DNA of 25,711 nt from a virus. This document shows, in pieces, positions 16,235 to 24,014 of the stretch. The notes beneath the pieces are model-generated. The model was not told the origin of the DNA. It searched no databases and saw only the letters and a program-made list of their open reading frames with translations. The stretch covers positions 1-25,711 of IMG/VR virus record IMGVR_UViG_3300035698_005000, one strand, 5' to 3'. The position numbers and the translations under genes are program-made. How positions within the stretch are numbered: position 1 is the first letter of the stretch; the number at the start of each line of letters is the position of its first letter.

Positions 16235-17281
16235 ATGAGCTTTGTAAGTTTACAATCAAGTGATTTTGTAGTAAGTGCGGACTCTATCACATCCACATTG
16301 TGGACAGGTGGTGCCCCGATCTTAAACCAATTCTTTACTTCATCACAAACATCATCATTTAATACTTTCTTAGATGTTTACCAAACAGGATCTTTAAGAT
16401 CAGATGCTGAAGTACAATTTTCAATTGCCTACGGGCAAGTAGAAGGGTCAGGTTCTGCTCCTTATAATAACCTAGTTACAGGAAGTTCACCTTCTAGAGT
16501 AACATATGGTCAATTTAGAACATTAGTTAACGGAGACGAAAATACAAACTTCAACTTTGGAGTTGGAAATACAGATTCAAGTGATGTTTATGTACTAAAC
16601 GTTAACAGAGCAAGATATAAAGAAAAATTATTCCCTGGAACCTTTAACTTAGTATTATCTGGATCAGATGGAACAGAAGTATCTCGTTTACAATTAACAG
16701 ATAATTCAAAAGACATAACTACATTAACTTATACAGACGCAGGTCGTGTATTTGATATTGTAAGTGGTACAAATGGTAGCGCAACTAACTCTACACCTGT
16801 ATCTGCTTCAACAGTTACTCCTGGGTATACACCTTCAGGATCATATGGTAAATTTTTACCGGATGTAGGTTTAATCTTACTTAACCCAAGAGCATTACAA
16901 TTATCTGCTTCATTAGGTGGAGCAGGATTAGTAATAAATGGAGATTTAACTAATGATGCCTCTGTAGCTAACCATAGTGCTTTATTTGAATCAATTCAAT
17001 TAGCACAAACATTTTCACTTAATTCTGAAGAAACTATAACATCTGATTATATATTCGTAAGGATTAACAACTCTGATTTTAACTACTCAACTAACCCTTC
17101 TATGATAAGTGGTAGTGGAGAGTTTGTATATTCAAGTCTAATCAACAACCCACAAACATTTGTAACAACAGTTGGTTTATACAACGATTCAAATGAGTTA
17201 CTATCAGTAGCTAAATTATCTAAACCGTTAGTGAAAGATTTCACTAAAGAAGCACTAGTACGTGTAAAATTAGACTTTTAA
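16235..17281 (+). CDS. Structural protein whose C-terminal domain recurs in a later small gene
   Basis: A 348-aa protein, mostly beta. The N-terminal part (MSFVSLQSSDFVVSADSITS) is followed by QTSSFNTFLDVYQTGS, then YGQFRTLVNGDENTNFNFG and a middle rich in Ser/Thr (175-215). Residues 265-348 form a distinct module (FNYSTNPSMISGSG, then FVTTVGLYNDSNELLSVAKL) that is clearly homologous to most of the 99-aa protein at 22318. No Shine-Dalgarno precedes the ATG. The gene lies 11 bp after its neighbour and 3 bp before the 1097-aa gene. Function is unknown. Position in the distal tail block and the reused module suggest a connector or fibre-base protein. Confidence 0.65.
   Translation: MSFVSLQSSDFVVSADSITSTLWTGGAPILNQFFTSSQTSSFNTFLDVYQTGSLRSDAEVQFSIAYGQVEGSGSAPYNNLVTGSSPSRVTYGQFRTLVNGDENTNFNFGVGNTDSSDVYVLNVNRARYKEKLFPGTFNLVLSGSDGTEVSRLQLTDNSKDITTLTYTDAGRVFDIVSGTNGSATNSTPVSASTVTPGYTPSGSYGKFLPDVGLILLNPRALQLSASLGGAGLVINGDLTNDASVANHSALFESIQLAQTFSLNSEETITSDYIFVRINNSDFNYSTNPSMISGSGEFVYSSLINNPQTFVTTVGLYNDSNELLSVAKLSKPLVKDFTKEALVRVKLDF
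17027..17278 (+). repeat. C-terminal module, copy 1 (paralogous to the 22318 gene)
   Basis: Residues 265-348 share the order FN.(T).NP... then VTTVGLYND.NELL.V.K...PL with the 99-aa protein. The DNA of the two copies is well diverged, so the duplication is old rather than a recent repeat. Confidence 0.75.
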
Positions 17282-17284
17282 TGA

Positions 17285-20200
17285 ATGAGTTTTGCATACA
17301 AAAAACTAAATCCATCTGACGTAAAGTCTGTTCCCTATGTTGCTAATAAGCAATATGAGTTCTTATCATCATCATATGAGGCAGAAGGAATACAGACTTA
17401 TATAGGGGAATATTTCCCTATTACAACTGCAAATCCTTTTGATCCCCAAAATGATAACCAAACAACAGACGGAAATTATAGACGACTAATTTATGAATCA
17501 ATTCGTCATTTGTATTACCAAAACTACGTTACAAAATCTTCCTTAGATCAAGAAACAGAATCCGAAGATTTAATATACCCTAAGAATGTAGGTCAGTTTT
17601 GGCACTCATCTTCATATGATAACTTTCTACAAAACACAATGGTGTCTGGGAATTTTAACCAGAACCATAGAAGTTTTCCTTATTTTGAAAGTATAGAATA
17701 TAGATTTGATAATGTATCTTCTTCATTATATGGTACTGCTATATACTTTATAGAAAATGCTGCTAAAATTAGAGTAATTTCTATTCCTAAAGACATATAT
17801 GGGAATGGAGTACAACCCTCTACTTTTGAACTAGCTGGAGACAACTTTCTTATCAAAGATGATGGTCAAGGAAACTTATTTGACTATGCTCCTGTAATAT
17901 CTAACTATTCAGAACAAGTATACTCAGGAGATGCCTATGGGTATTCAGGAGATAATTCACTTTTAATTCCTGTAGGAAATGTATTTTATAATCAGGGTAT
18001 AGCTGTAATTACAAATGTAGATTATATTTGCTTTATAGAAGGAAACCCTGTAGCTAGAAACAATTATATTGAAATATTAAATACCCAATTAGATAAAACT
18101 ATTTTAACGTTAGAAGATGATTTTGATGATTGTGGGTTTATATTAACGGGTTCAATAAATACATTTGCTAACCCTGGTTTTACCTTCCCTGACTACACGG
18201 TTAGCTCTAGTGGTGATTTAATTATTACTCCTAACGAAACAAGTGTTGTACCTGGGGAATACCAACTATATTATAACGTAGAAAACAATTTTGGGCTAAC
18301 AAGCAACACAGGTTCAGTAGTATTAAGATTAACATCTGAGCCATTAACTTCTAATATCTTATCTTTAACAGAATCTTGTTATCAAAATACAGGAGATATA
18401 TCTGCTTCAGTAACATTCTCGGTAGATCAAGGTGTTCCACCTTATAGTTGGTCAATAGACAATACAAATTATACCCCTATAACCGATCTATTCCAACCAA
18501 TAGTATCGGCTTCAATATTTCCATCACGCTCTGTTGTTCTATCAATAAGAGACATAGATGGTACTATTGTAACACAATCCCTTAATACTGCTTTCTTACC
18601 TATAGATGGTAAATTATGGCAAAATGACGTATCATTCTGCGGTACAAGCGATGGATATATTATAGCGAGCGCAAGTGGCGACTTACCTATTACTGCGTCT
18701 TTAAGCGCCTCATTTAACGGTGGTGTTGAACTACCAAATACAATGAGTAATTTAGAGGTAGGTACTTATACTGTATACTTTAAAGATGCTAACAATTGTA
18801 CTACAACTTCACAAATTGAAATAACTAAAACTATTCCTGTAACAGCTAGTTATGTTTCTGAACATATAGATTGTTTTGGAGGCTCAACAGGTCAAATTTA
18901 TTTATACCAAATTAATAGTGAAAGCTTAGAGGAAAGAGACCAAGAATTATACTTAACAGGAGGTACAGAGCCCTTTACTTATGAATGGACAGGACCAAAT
19001 AGTTTTATAACCACTTCACAAGATATTATAAATGTTCCTTCTGGCACATACCTATTAAATATAGAAGATGCTGATGGGTGTTTTTATGGGTTTACGTTTG
19101 ATTTAACTTCTTCTGAACAAATATTATATACAGCTAGTATAGATTATATTTCAAGTGCTTACACTAGTTCATTACTTATATCTAATTTAACCGGAGGTAT
19201 AGCCCCTTATAGTGTTACTGCTTCTACCTTACTTTCAAATTATTTTTTAGAAGTTACAGAAAGCGGTACATTCTCAATTCCCTTAATAGCCGATGAATTA
19301 AATGCAGGTTCATGTAGTGTTTCTTTAATAGATTCACTGGTCTGTAGTTCGGTTACTTCAAGTGTAGAAATATTTGGAAGAACTTGGGAATTAACAGGCT
19401 CAAATTGTGAAGATGGAACGGGTAGTTTAATTGGGGAACAAGTTGGACAACGTACCTTAAACTTCTATACAAATGAAGAAACAGGGTCAGAATGGGTTAC
19501 TGTAACGATCCGCTCAGGTAGTGAATCACCAATAGAACTAGCTACATCAAGCAGTTTAACTGGTAGTTTAACATGGAGTTACAATGATACTTTATATATA
19601 GACATATACACAGGGTCGAATGATAATTTCTATTTAAGAAGGGAATTTAGCGGCTCAAATTGGGAAGAAACAGGACCTGCTAGTATAACCGGTAGTGAAA
19701 TTACATCTTCTACTATAATAGTAGGTAATGCAAATATGGTACACTTTGAGGAAAACTTAGATGTTTCTCTAGCATTCGGACCGGATTATGGAATTAAATC
19801 ATTACATTTAACTGCTAGTAAAGCAAATACCGAAAACTTAACTACAAACATTAACTTTAAGTTTGATAAACAAATACCACTATCTAAAATTAGAGATAAT
19901 TTTACAGGTAGTGCTTCAAACTTAATATTAACAGGTAGTGATGGAAGTGGTTCAAATTTTATAGCTCGTAACGACGAATTTATAGATATAGAATATGGTA
20001 ATACTGGAAGTTATATAGGGCCCAATAAATTACTCTTTAGAGAAGACTATGCTTTTGGTAATATCATAAACACAATATCAGGATCAAGCGTAGAATATAC
20101 TAGTGGATCCATATGGAGTGGATCAGTTTCTGCAAGTATATTTGGTGGAGAAAATGCACAATATTTTACTCAACGTACGGATAAAATATGGCTTTTAACA

Positions 20201-20578
20201 GCAGATGTAGATAATATTGGATTCTTTGAAGCTTATTCATATACTGATGCAGATCAATATACTAATGATCCTATAGGAACTAGAACAAATACTACTTATA
20301 CTCATAGGGAATATAAAATATTTGCAGGTTCTCAAAGAATGGAAAATGATCTTATGTATATAGGAATTATACATGAGGATGAGTTTGCAGAAATGCCTTT
20401 ACCTGCAGGATTAGGTGGGGGAGAAATATTTAATAGAAAACTTGAAAACTTAAAAGATGTTAACCGTATCTATTATTTATTCATGTCACCAATAGGATCT
20501 TCAGATTCACAGGCTGAATTAGATAGTAGAGCAATAGCAGTAGGACAATACTTTATAGATAATGTAATATATGGCTAA
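17285..20578 (+). CDS. Large tail/adhesin protein with SprB-like repeats
   Basis: A 1097-aa virion protein. The N-terminal region (1-290; starts MSFAYKKLNPSDVKSVPYVA) is likely the attachment domain. Residues about 305-350 form an Ig-like strand set. Residues about 358-695 are a series of domains of about 75-85 aa of SprB type. The best copy is 526-608: DCFGGSTGQIYLYQ, LTGGTEPFTYEWTG, VPSGTYLLNIEDADGC. Another at 447-513 has FCGTSDGYIIASASGDLPIT and LEVGTYTVYFKDANNC. Residues 700-1097 are beta-rich with many TGS turns and end in a conserved-looking domain (EYKIFAGSQRMENDLMYIGI, then NRIYYLFMSPIGSSDSQAEL). SprB repeats are known from the gliding adhesin of Bacteroidetes. Here they probably form stacked modules of a receptor-contacting tail fibre. 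The gene overlaps the next by 8 bases. Confidence 0.75.
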   Translation: MSFAYKKLNPSDVKSVPYVANKQYEFLSSSYEAEGIQTYIGEYFPITTANPFDPQNDNQTTDGNYRRLIYESIRHLYYQNYVTKSSLDQETESEDLIYPKNVGQFWHSSSYDNFLQNTMVSGNFNQNHRSFPYFESIEYRFDNVSSSLYGTAIYFIENAAKIRVISIPKDIYGNGVQPSTFELAGDNFLIKDDGQGNLFDYAPVISNYSEQVYSGDAYGYSGDNSLLIPVGNVFYNQGIAVITNVDYICFIEGNPVARNNYIEILNTQLDKTILTLEDDFDDCGFILTGSINTFANPGFTFPDYTVSSSGDLIITPNETSVVPGEYQLYYNVENNFGLTSNTGSVVLRLTSEPLTSNILSLTESCYQNTGDISASVTFSVDQGVPPYSWSIDNTNYTPITDLFQPIVSASIFPSRSVVLSIRDIDGTIVTQSLNTAFLPIDGKLWQNDVSFCGTSDGYIIASASGDLPITASLSASFNGGVELPNTMSNLEVGTYTVYFKDANNCTTTSQIEITKTIPVTASYVSEHIDCFGGSTGQIYLYQINSESLEERDQELYLTGGTEPFTYEWTGPNSFITTSQDIINVPSGTYLLNIEDADGCFYGFTFDLTSSEQILYTASIDYISSAYTSSLLISNLTGGIAPYSVTASTLLSNYFLEVTESGTFSIPLIADELNAGSCSVSLIDSLVCSSVTSSVEIFGRTWELTGSNCEDGTGSLIGEQVGQRTLNFYTNEETGSEWVTVTIRSGSESPIELATSSSLTGSLTWSYNDTLYIDIYTGSNDNFYLRREFSGSNWEETGPASITGSEITSSTIIVGNANMVHFEENLDVSLAFGPDYGIKSLHLTASKANTENLTTNINFKFDKQIPLSKIRDNFTGSASNLILTGSDGSGSNFIARNDEFIDIEYGNTGSYIGPNKLLFREDYAFGNIINTISGSSVEYTSGSIWSGSVSASIFGGENAQYFTQRTDKIWLLTADVDNIGFFEAYSYTDADQYTNDPIGTRTNTTYTHREYKIFAGSQRMENDLMYIGIIHEDEFAEMPLPAGLGGGEIFNRKLENLKDVNRIYYLFMSPIGSSDSQAELDSRAIAVGQYFIDNVIYG
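18356..19369 (+). repeat. SprB-like domain array (about four degenerate copies)
   Basis: Codons for residues 358-695. Copies 2 and 3 (447-513 and 526-608) show the full pattern: Cys near the start, G.(S/T).G, a GG/GDxP..(Y/I) core, then GTYt(v/l)...DA(D/N).C. The flanking copies, about 358-430 (ESCYQNTGDISASV, GVPPYSWS) and 612-695 (LTGGIAPYSVTAS), are degenerate. There is no DNA-level identity between copies. Confidence 0.7.
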
Positions 20579-22307
20579 TACAGGCTTCATAATAAATAAT
20601 ACAGTAAGACAATTCTTTTCTACAGGACCTGACTCAGGTAGTGCTGTAGCGACGGGATCTGATGTAGATTTAACTGTATCACCATTTTCAGCAAGTTTAG
20701 AAGATACCGATTACTATAATAGGGCATACGAACCAGATTTATGTGAACCCGGATTTGAAACTTGTGTTGTACCTTTATTAACTAGTTTAACAACAGGATC
20801 TCGTAGGGGAAGATTTGCTATAAATTACGTAACACAATCTTCTTTTAATTTTCCTATTAACATAACAGCGTCGGTATCTAACACCCCTGACTTTTCAGTT
20901 AGTGAATCATTTTATGCTGCCACAGGTAGTGGACCTATTCCTGTTTCTTCTTCATTTGTAAGTGGAACTATATATTTTAGAGCATTTATGTCTTGTAGTG
21001 GACCAGATCCATCTCCAAACTCAGATCCTTTATCTTTTACATATGACCTTTTACCCCCTCCTTTAGAGGCGGGTAGTGTAAATGTTGTATTTAAAAACAA
21101 CTACTCTTCTACTATGGAAGTTTTACTTCGTAGCACTAGAGGAAACGCTACTTATAGAATCAGTCCTGGACAATCCGTAACTTATGATTATAGTACATCA
21201 CCTGACCCTGGTGCTTGGACAGCAACAGGTCGTTCAGAAGATTTAAATATTACTATAAAAGGAGGAGCTAGAAGCGCTTATGGAAATTATGTTCAAAGAG
21301 TAACTAATGGTGTAGAAAAAGAAACATATACAACTGGAGGAGGGTTTAATAGTCCTAGTAATAGAAATGAAAATAGTTCAACATTTGCCGCTGATAAAGG
21401 ATTAGGTTTTACTATAAGACAATTAGTATTACCTAAAAATGGTACTACAACAACAACCACTTTTACATTACTAACAGTACCACCACCACCTCCACCAATC
21501 CCACCCCCACCACCACCCCCACCACCACCAGGACCTAGTGGACCACCACCTGTATATGTACCTCAACCAACAATTAAGTTTGGTTCAGCTATATTTGATA
21601 GTGAGGAAGCAGCATGTACTAATTTTAATGAAAATTATAGAGCTCAAACTTACTATCAATTTGGCAATGTCTTATATTTAAATAGAACTGATGCTTTATC
21701 TAGTACTAGAGGTACATTCCCAAATACTGAAAACTATATATTATATGGTGATGGAACTTACTATGTAGTTAATAAAGATGGTAGACTACAAAATACAGGA
21801 GCGTGTAGAAGACCTTCTATAACACTATCAACATTTAGAGGTGCTTATGCTACTCAAGAAGAAGCCTGTGCTAGACAAAAAGTAAATGGTGGAAATACTA
21901 CTTATGAAATAGGTAAAATTAGAGTATCTGGTAGATTTCCTATATATGAAGGTGTAAATGAAAGAGGTGGTAAAAACGCTATAGTAAGTGGAGGAAGAGT
22001 AGTTGCATATGAAACGTGTGGAACTGAATTAACTGACGTAACTTATAGTTCAACTGGATTTGCTTCTTCTTATGATTTAAATAACCCTTCTACTATAAGC
22101 CCTAGACTTTTAAACTATATTTGTAATTTTAGCGGAACTGAAACATACTCCATAGGTCCATCAGGAACAGTCTATTACGGGTTTAATTATAAAGGAGGAA
22201 AGTACAAATATGTACCTTTAACCTTTAATAGATGGTATAAAACCACAGACGGATCTTTTGTAAGTTTTGATCGAGGTCAAGTAACTGGAACTGCTAACCC
22301 TTGTTAA
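20571..22307 (+). CDS. Tail-tip/adhesin protein with polyproline hinge and three Cys-bounded modules
   Basis: A 578-aa protein in three parts. Residues 1-165 (start MANTGFIINNTVRQFFSTGP) are a beta-rich head with Cys58/Cys65 and a LLPPPLEAG boundary. Residues 167-300 are a second domain that ends in a Thr run (about 292-297). Residues 304-332 form an almost pure proline stretch, the likely rigid spacer. The C-terminal 240 residues contain three related modules, each bounded by cysteines: 337-412 (EEAACTNF to LQNTGAC), 423-483 (QEEACARQ to AYETC) and 494-578 (LLNYICNF to GTANPC). Overall design, an anchoring domain, a stiff hinge and repeated small terminal domains, fits a receptor-binding protein at the fibre end. 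The repeat family is not one I can name. The ATG overlaps the previous gene by 8 bases. Confidence 0.65.
   Translation: MANTGFIINNTVRQFFSTGPDSGSAVATGSDVDLTVSPFSASLEDTDYYNRAYEPDLCEPGFETCVVPLLTSLTTGSRRGRFAINYVTQSSFNFPINITASVSNTPDFSVSESFYAATGSGPIPVSSSFVSGTIYFRAFMSCSGPDPSPNSDPLSFTYDLLPPPLEAGSVNVVFKNNYSSTMEVLLRSTRGNATYRISPGQSVTYDYSTSPDPGAWTATGRSEDLNITIKGGARSAYGNYVQRVTNGVEKETYTTGGGFNSPSNRNENSSTFAADKGLGFTIRQLVLPKNGTTTTTTFTLLTVPPPPPPIPPPPPPPPPPGPSGPPPVYVPQPTIKFGSAIFDSEEAACTNFNENYRAQTYYQFGNVLYLNRTDALSSTRGTFPNTENYILYGDGTYYVVNKDGRLQNTGACRRPSITLSTFRGAYATQEEACARQKVNGGNTTYEIGKIRVSGRFPIYEGVNERGGKNAIVSGGRVVAYETCGTELTDVTYSSTGFASSYDLNNPSTISPRLLNYICNFSGTETYSIGPSGTVYYGFNYKGGKYKYVPLTFNRWYKTTDGSFVSFDRGQVTGTANPC
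21480..21551 (+). repeat. CCA/CCN-rich polyproline tract
   Basis: A low-complexity, nearly G-free, C-rich run encoding residues 304-327 (mostly Pro, with one Ile and a GPSG break). It stands out sharply from the AT-rich surroundings. The complementary strand is made of GG/GGG groups. A repeat of this kind can shrink or grow by slippage, changing hinge length. Confidence 0.9.
21579..22304 (+). repeat. Three Cys-bounded C-terminal modules
   Basis: Codons for residues 337-578. Each module has an early Cys preceded by a short acidic or hydrophobic stretch, a Tyr/Gly-rich strand region (YYQFGNVLYL; TTYEIGKIRV; TYSIGPSGTVYYG), a later Gly-rich turn and a closing Cys. Copies 1 and 2 are most alike (EEAC start). 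Copy 3 is longer and more diverged. Confidence 0.55.
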
Positions 22308-22317
22308 AAAATAAATT

Positions 22318-22617
22318 ATGGCGATAGAAGTAGGCCCAAATAAAATATCATTCAAAAACAAATATACTGTATATGAAAATGAAATCATATGCACTGTATC
22401 GGAGAATGAATTTAATATGACACAAAATCCAACTATCTCAACAGATAGTTCGGGTTCACTACGCGATTTCGCTACGGGTTCTAACTTTAAACCTTACGTT
22501 ACTACAGTAGGGTTATATAATGATAACAACGAACTACTGCTAGTGGGCAAATTTGCTCAACCACTACCAATGTCTGATGTAACAGACACAACATTCGTAA
22601 TACGATATGATCAATAA
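22318..22617 (+). CDS. Small stand-alone paralogue of the 348-aa protein's C-terminal domain
   Basis: A 99-aa protein (starts MAIEVGPNKISFKNKYTVYE) whose residues about 10-99 align with residues 265-348 of the 348-aa structural protein at 16235. Common features are the FN.(T).NP start, the near-identical VTTVGLYND.NELL run, V.K and PL. It lacks the N-terminal region of the long version. It begins 10 bp after the adhesin gene and overlaps the nuclease gene by 11 bases. The most likely role is a small structural cap or connector that uses the same contact surface as the longer paralogue. I do not know the family's function. Confidence 0.65.
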   Translation: MAIEVGPNKISFKNKYTVYENEIICTVSENEFNMTQNPTISTDSSGSLRDFATGSNFKPYVTTVGLYNDNNELLLVGKFAQPLPMSDVTDTTFVIRYDQ

Positions 22618-23059
22618 TTACTGGACAGACTTGTCCGGGAAAGTTTATAACGAAATATCCGATTTCCCGGAAGGTACCTTTGGCTTTGTATATAAAGTAA
22701 AAAATACATCCAATGGTAAAATATATATAGGAAAAAAAGTACTATATTTCAATAGAAAGAAAAAACTAACCAAGAAAGAACTAGCCGAAATTACATCCCC
22801 AGGACGTAAGCCAACTACTAAAGTAGTACAATTGGAAAGCGACTGGATGGATTATTGGGGTTCATCTAAAGACTTAATAGCCGATTTTAAAAAACAAACC
22901 GGTGAAGGTTTTGAAAGAAAGATACTAAAAGAGTGTCTAACTAAAAAAGAGTTAACATATTGGGAAATAGCCCATCAACTTAAAGAGGATGTCCTCCTAG
23001 TTGAAAGCTATAACGATAATGTCTTAGGTAAATTTTACCGAAAAGACGTGGTATATTAA
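22607..23059 (+). CDS. GIY-YIG-like endonuclease
   Basis: A 150-aa putative nuclease. Residues about 24-45 read TFGFVYKVKNTSNGKIYIGK, the spacing and sequence expected for the GIY-YIG core (GFVY at 26-29 and YIG at 40-42). A basic stretch follows (KKVLYFNRKKKLTKKE), then SDWMDYWGSSKDL (about 78-90) and a later YWEIA, where Glu120 could be the metal-binding catalytic glutamate. The C-terminus has SYNDNVLGKFYRKDV. Small GIY-YIG enzymes in T4-like phages include homing endonucleases (Seg family) and host-DNA nucleases. Which one this is cannot be told. It forms the junction between tail and replication genes, overlapping the previous gene by 11 bases. A mobile homing role is possible, but the compact 11-base overlap argues for a fixed gene. 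Confidence 0.65.
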   Translation: MINNYWTDLSGKVYNEISDFPEGTFGFVYKVKNTSNGKIYIGKKVLYFNRKKKLTKKELAEITSPGRKPTTKVVQLESDWMDYWGSSKDLIADFKKQTGEGFERKILKECLTKKELTYWEIAHQLKEDVLLVESYNDNVLGKFYRKDVVY

Positions 23060-23070
23060 ATAAGGGTTCA

Positions 23071-23080
23071 TATATTTACC
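23071..23080 (+). promoter_or_regulatory. Weak candidate promoter box TATATTTACC
   Basis: Matches TATATTTATA at the first eight positions, in the 25-bp gap before the primase. It lies only 4 nt before the ATG at 23085. With T4-type spacing the transcript would be leaderless or start inside the gene, so support is weak. Confidence 0.2.
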
Positions 23081-23084
23081 AATT

Positions 23085-24014
23085 ATGGTAAACAATGTTT
23101 TATTAGGGCTGGTTAATTCAATACTGGGGAGAGGTTCTGCTACCGCAAGGGGCAACCACTCCTACCACTGTCCTTTCTGTAACCATAAAAATCCCAAACT
23201 CGAGGTTAACCTTATACCAAATAAGAAAAACGAGAACCCTTGGCACTGCTGGGTTTGCGATACTAAGGGAAAAACGTTACACACTTTATTTAAACGACTG
23301 AAAGTTGTTCCTGAAAAGTACGCTCAACTGAACGATGTTCTAGGGACAACAGTAAAGTATGAAAGTTTACTTGAAAATGTCAAAGTTGAATTACCTAAAG
23401 AATATAAGCCTTTACATAGTATAACAAAATCCGATTTAATAGCGCGTCATGCGTTGGTATACTTGAAGAACCGCGGTTTAACACCGCTAGATATACTCAA
23501 ATACCAAATTGGCTACTGTGAAACAGGTCGATTTGCTAACAAGGTGATTATACCTACATATAATTCTGAGAGTAAGTTAGATTATTTTATAGCCCGTGCA
23601 TTTGACAAAGAACCATCAAGAAAATACGATGCACCTGTCTCAGATAAGAATATAATTGGCTTCGAAAATATGATAAACTGGAATGTTCCTGTAATATTAT
23701 GTGAGGGAGCCTTCGATGCAATTGCAATAAAACGAAATGCTATCCCACTATTTGGTAAAAACATTTCAGAAAAATTAATGAAAAAAATAGTTACAACTAG
23801 TGTAGACAAAGTCTACCTTGCCTTAGATCAAGACGCTATCAAAGCGACTTACAAAATAGCTGAAAAGCTCCTCAAGGCAGGGAAAAAACTATTTGTAATT
23901 GAATTAGAGGACAAAGACCCGGCCGATATGGGATTTGTCCAATTTACAAACAGAGTACAAGGGGCTACAGAATTCACATTCCCTGACCTGTTTAAACTCA
24001 AATTATCTTTATGA
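23085..24014 (+). CDS. DnaG/gp61-type DNA primase
   Basis: Makes RNA primers for lagging-strand synthesis, working with the replicative helicase (gp41 in T4). The 309-aa protein (T4 gp61 is 342 aa) has an N-terminal zinc-binding domain with C29/C32 (HCPFC) and C55/C58 (HCWVC). A linker with ARHALVYLKNRGLTPLDILK (about 120-139) precedes a TOPRIM core: CEGAFDA at 206-212 with Glu207, LALDQDA at 245-251 with Asp248 and Asp250, and a following KDPAD at 277-281. These are the residues expected to bind catalytic Mg2+. The gene begins 25 bp after the nuclease gene and overlaps the RecB-like nuclease by four bases (ATGA). No Shine-Dalgarno is present. Very likely the phage primase; a TOPRIM-type nuclease is excluded by the zinc finger. 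Confidence 0.9.
   Translation: MVNNVLLGLVNSILGRGSATARGNHSYHCPFCNHKNPKLEVNLIPNKKNENPWHCWVCDTKGKTLHTLFKRLKVVPEKYAQLNDVLGTTVKYESLLENVKVELPKEYKPLHSITKSDLIARHALVYLKNRGLTPLDILKYQIGYCETGRFANKVIIPTYNSESKLDYFIARAFDKEPSRKYDAPVSDKNIIGFENMINWNVPVILCEGAFDAIAIKRNAIPLFGKNISEKLMKKIVTTSVDKVYLALDQDAIKATYKIAEKLLKAGKKLFVIELEDKDPADMGFVQFTNRVQGATEFTFPDLFKLKLSL

Noticed and set aside
17281-17283. Alternative ATG overlapping the stop of the 348-aa gene as start of the 1097-aa gene
   Set aside because: It is in a different reading frame from the long coding region. The ATG at 17285 is in frame and gives the MSF start shared in style with the previous gene.
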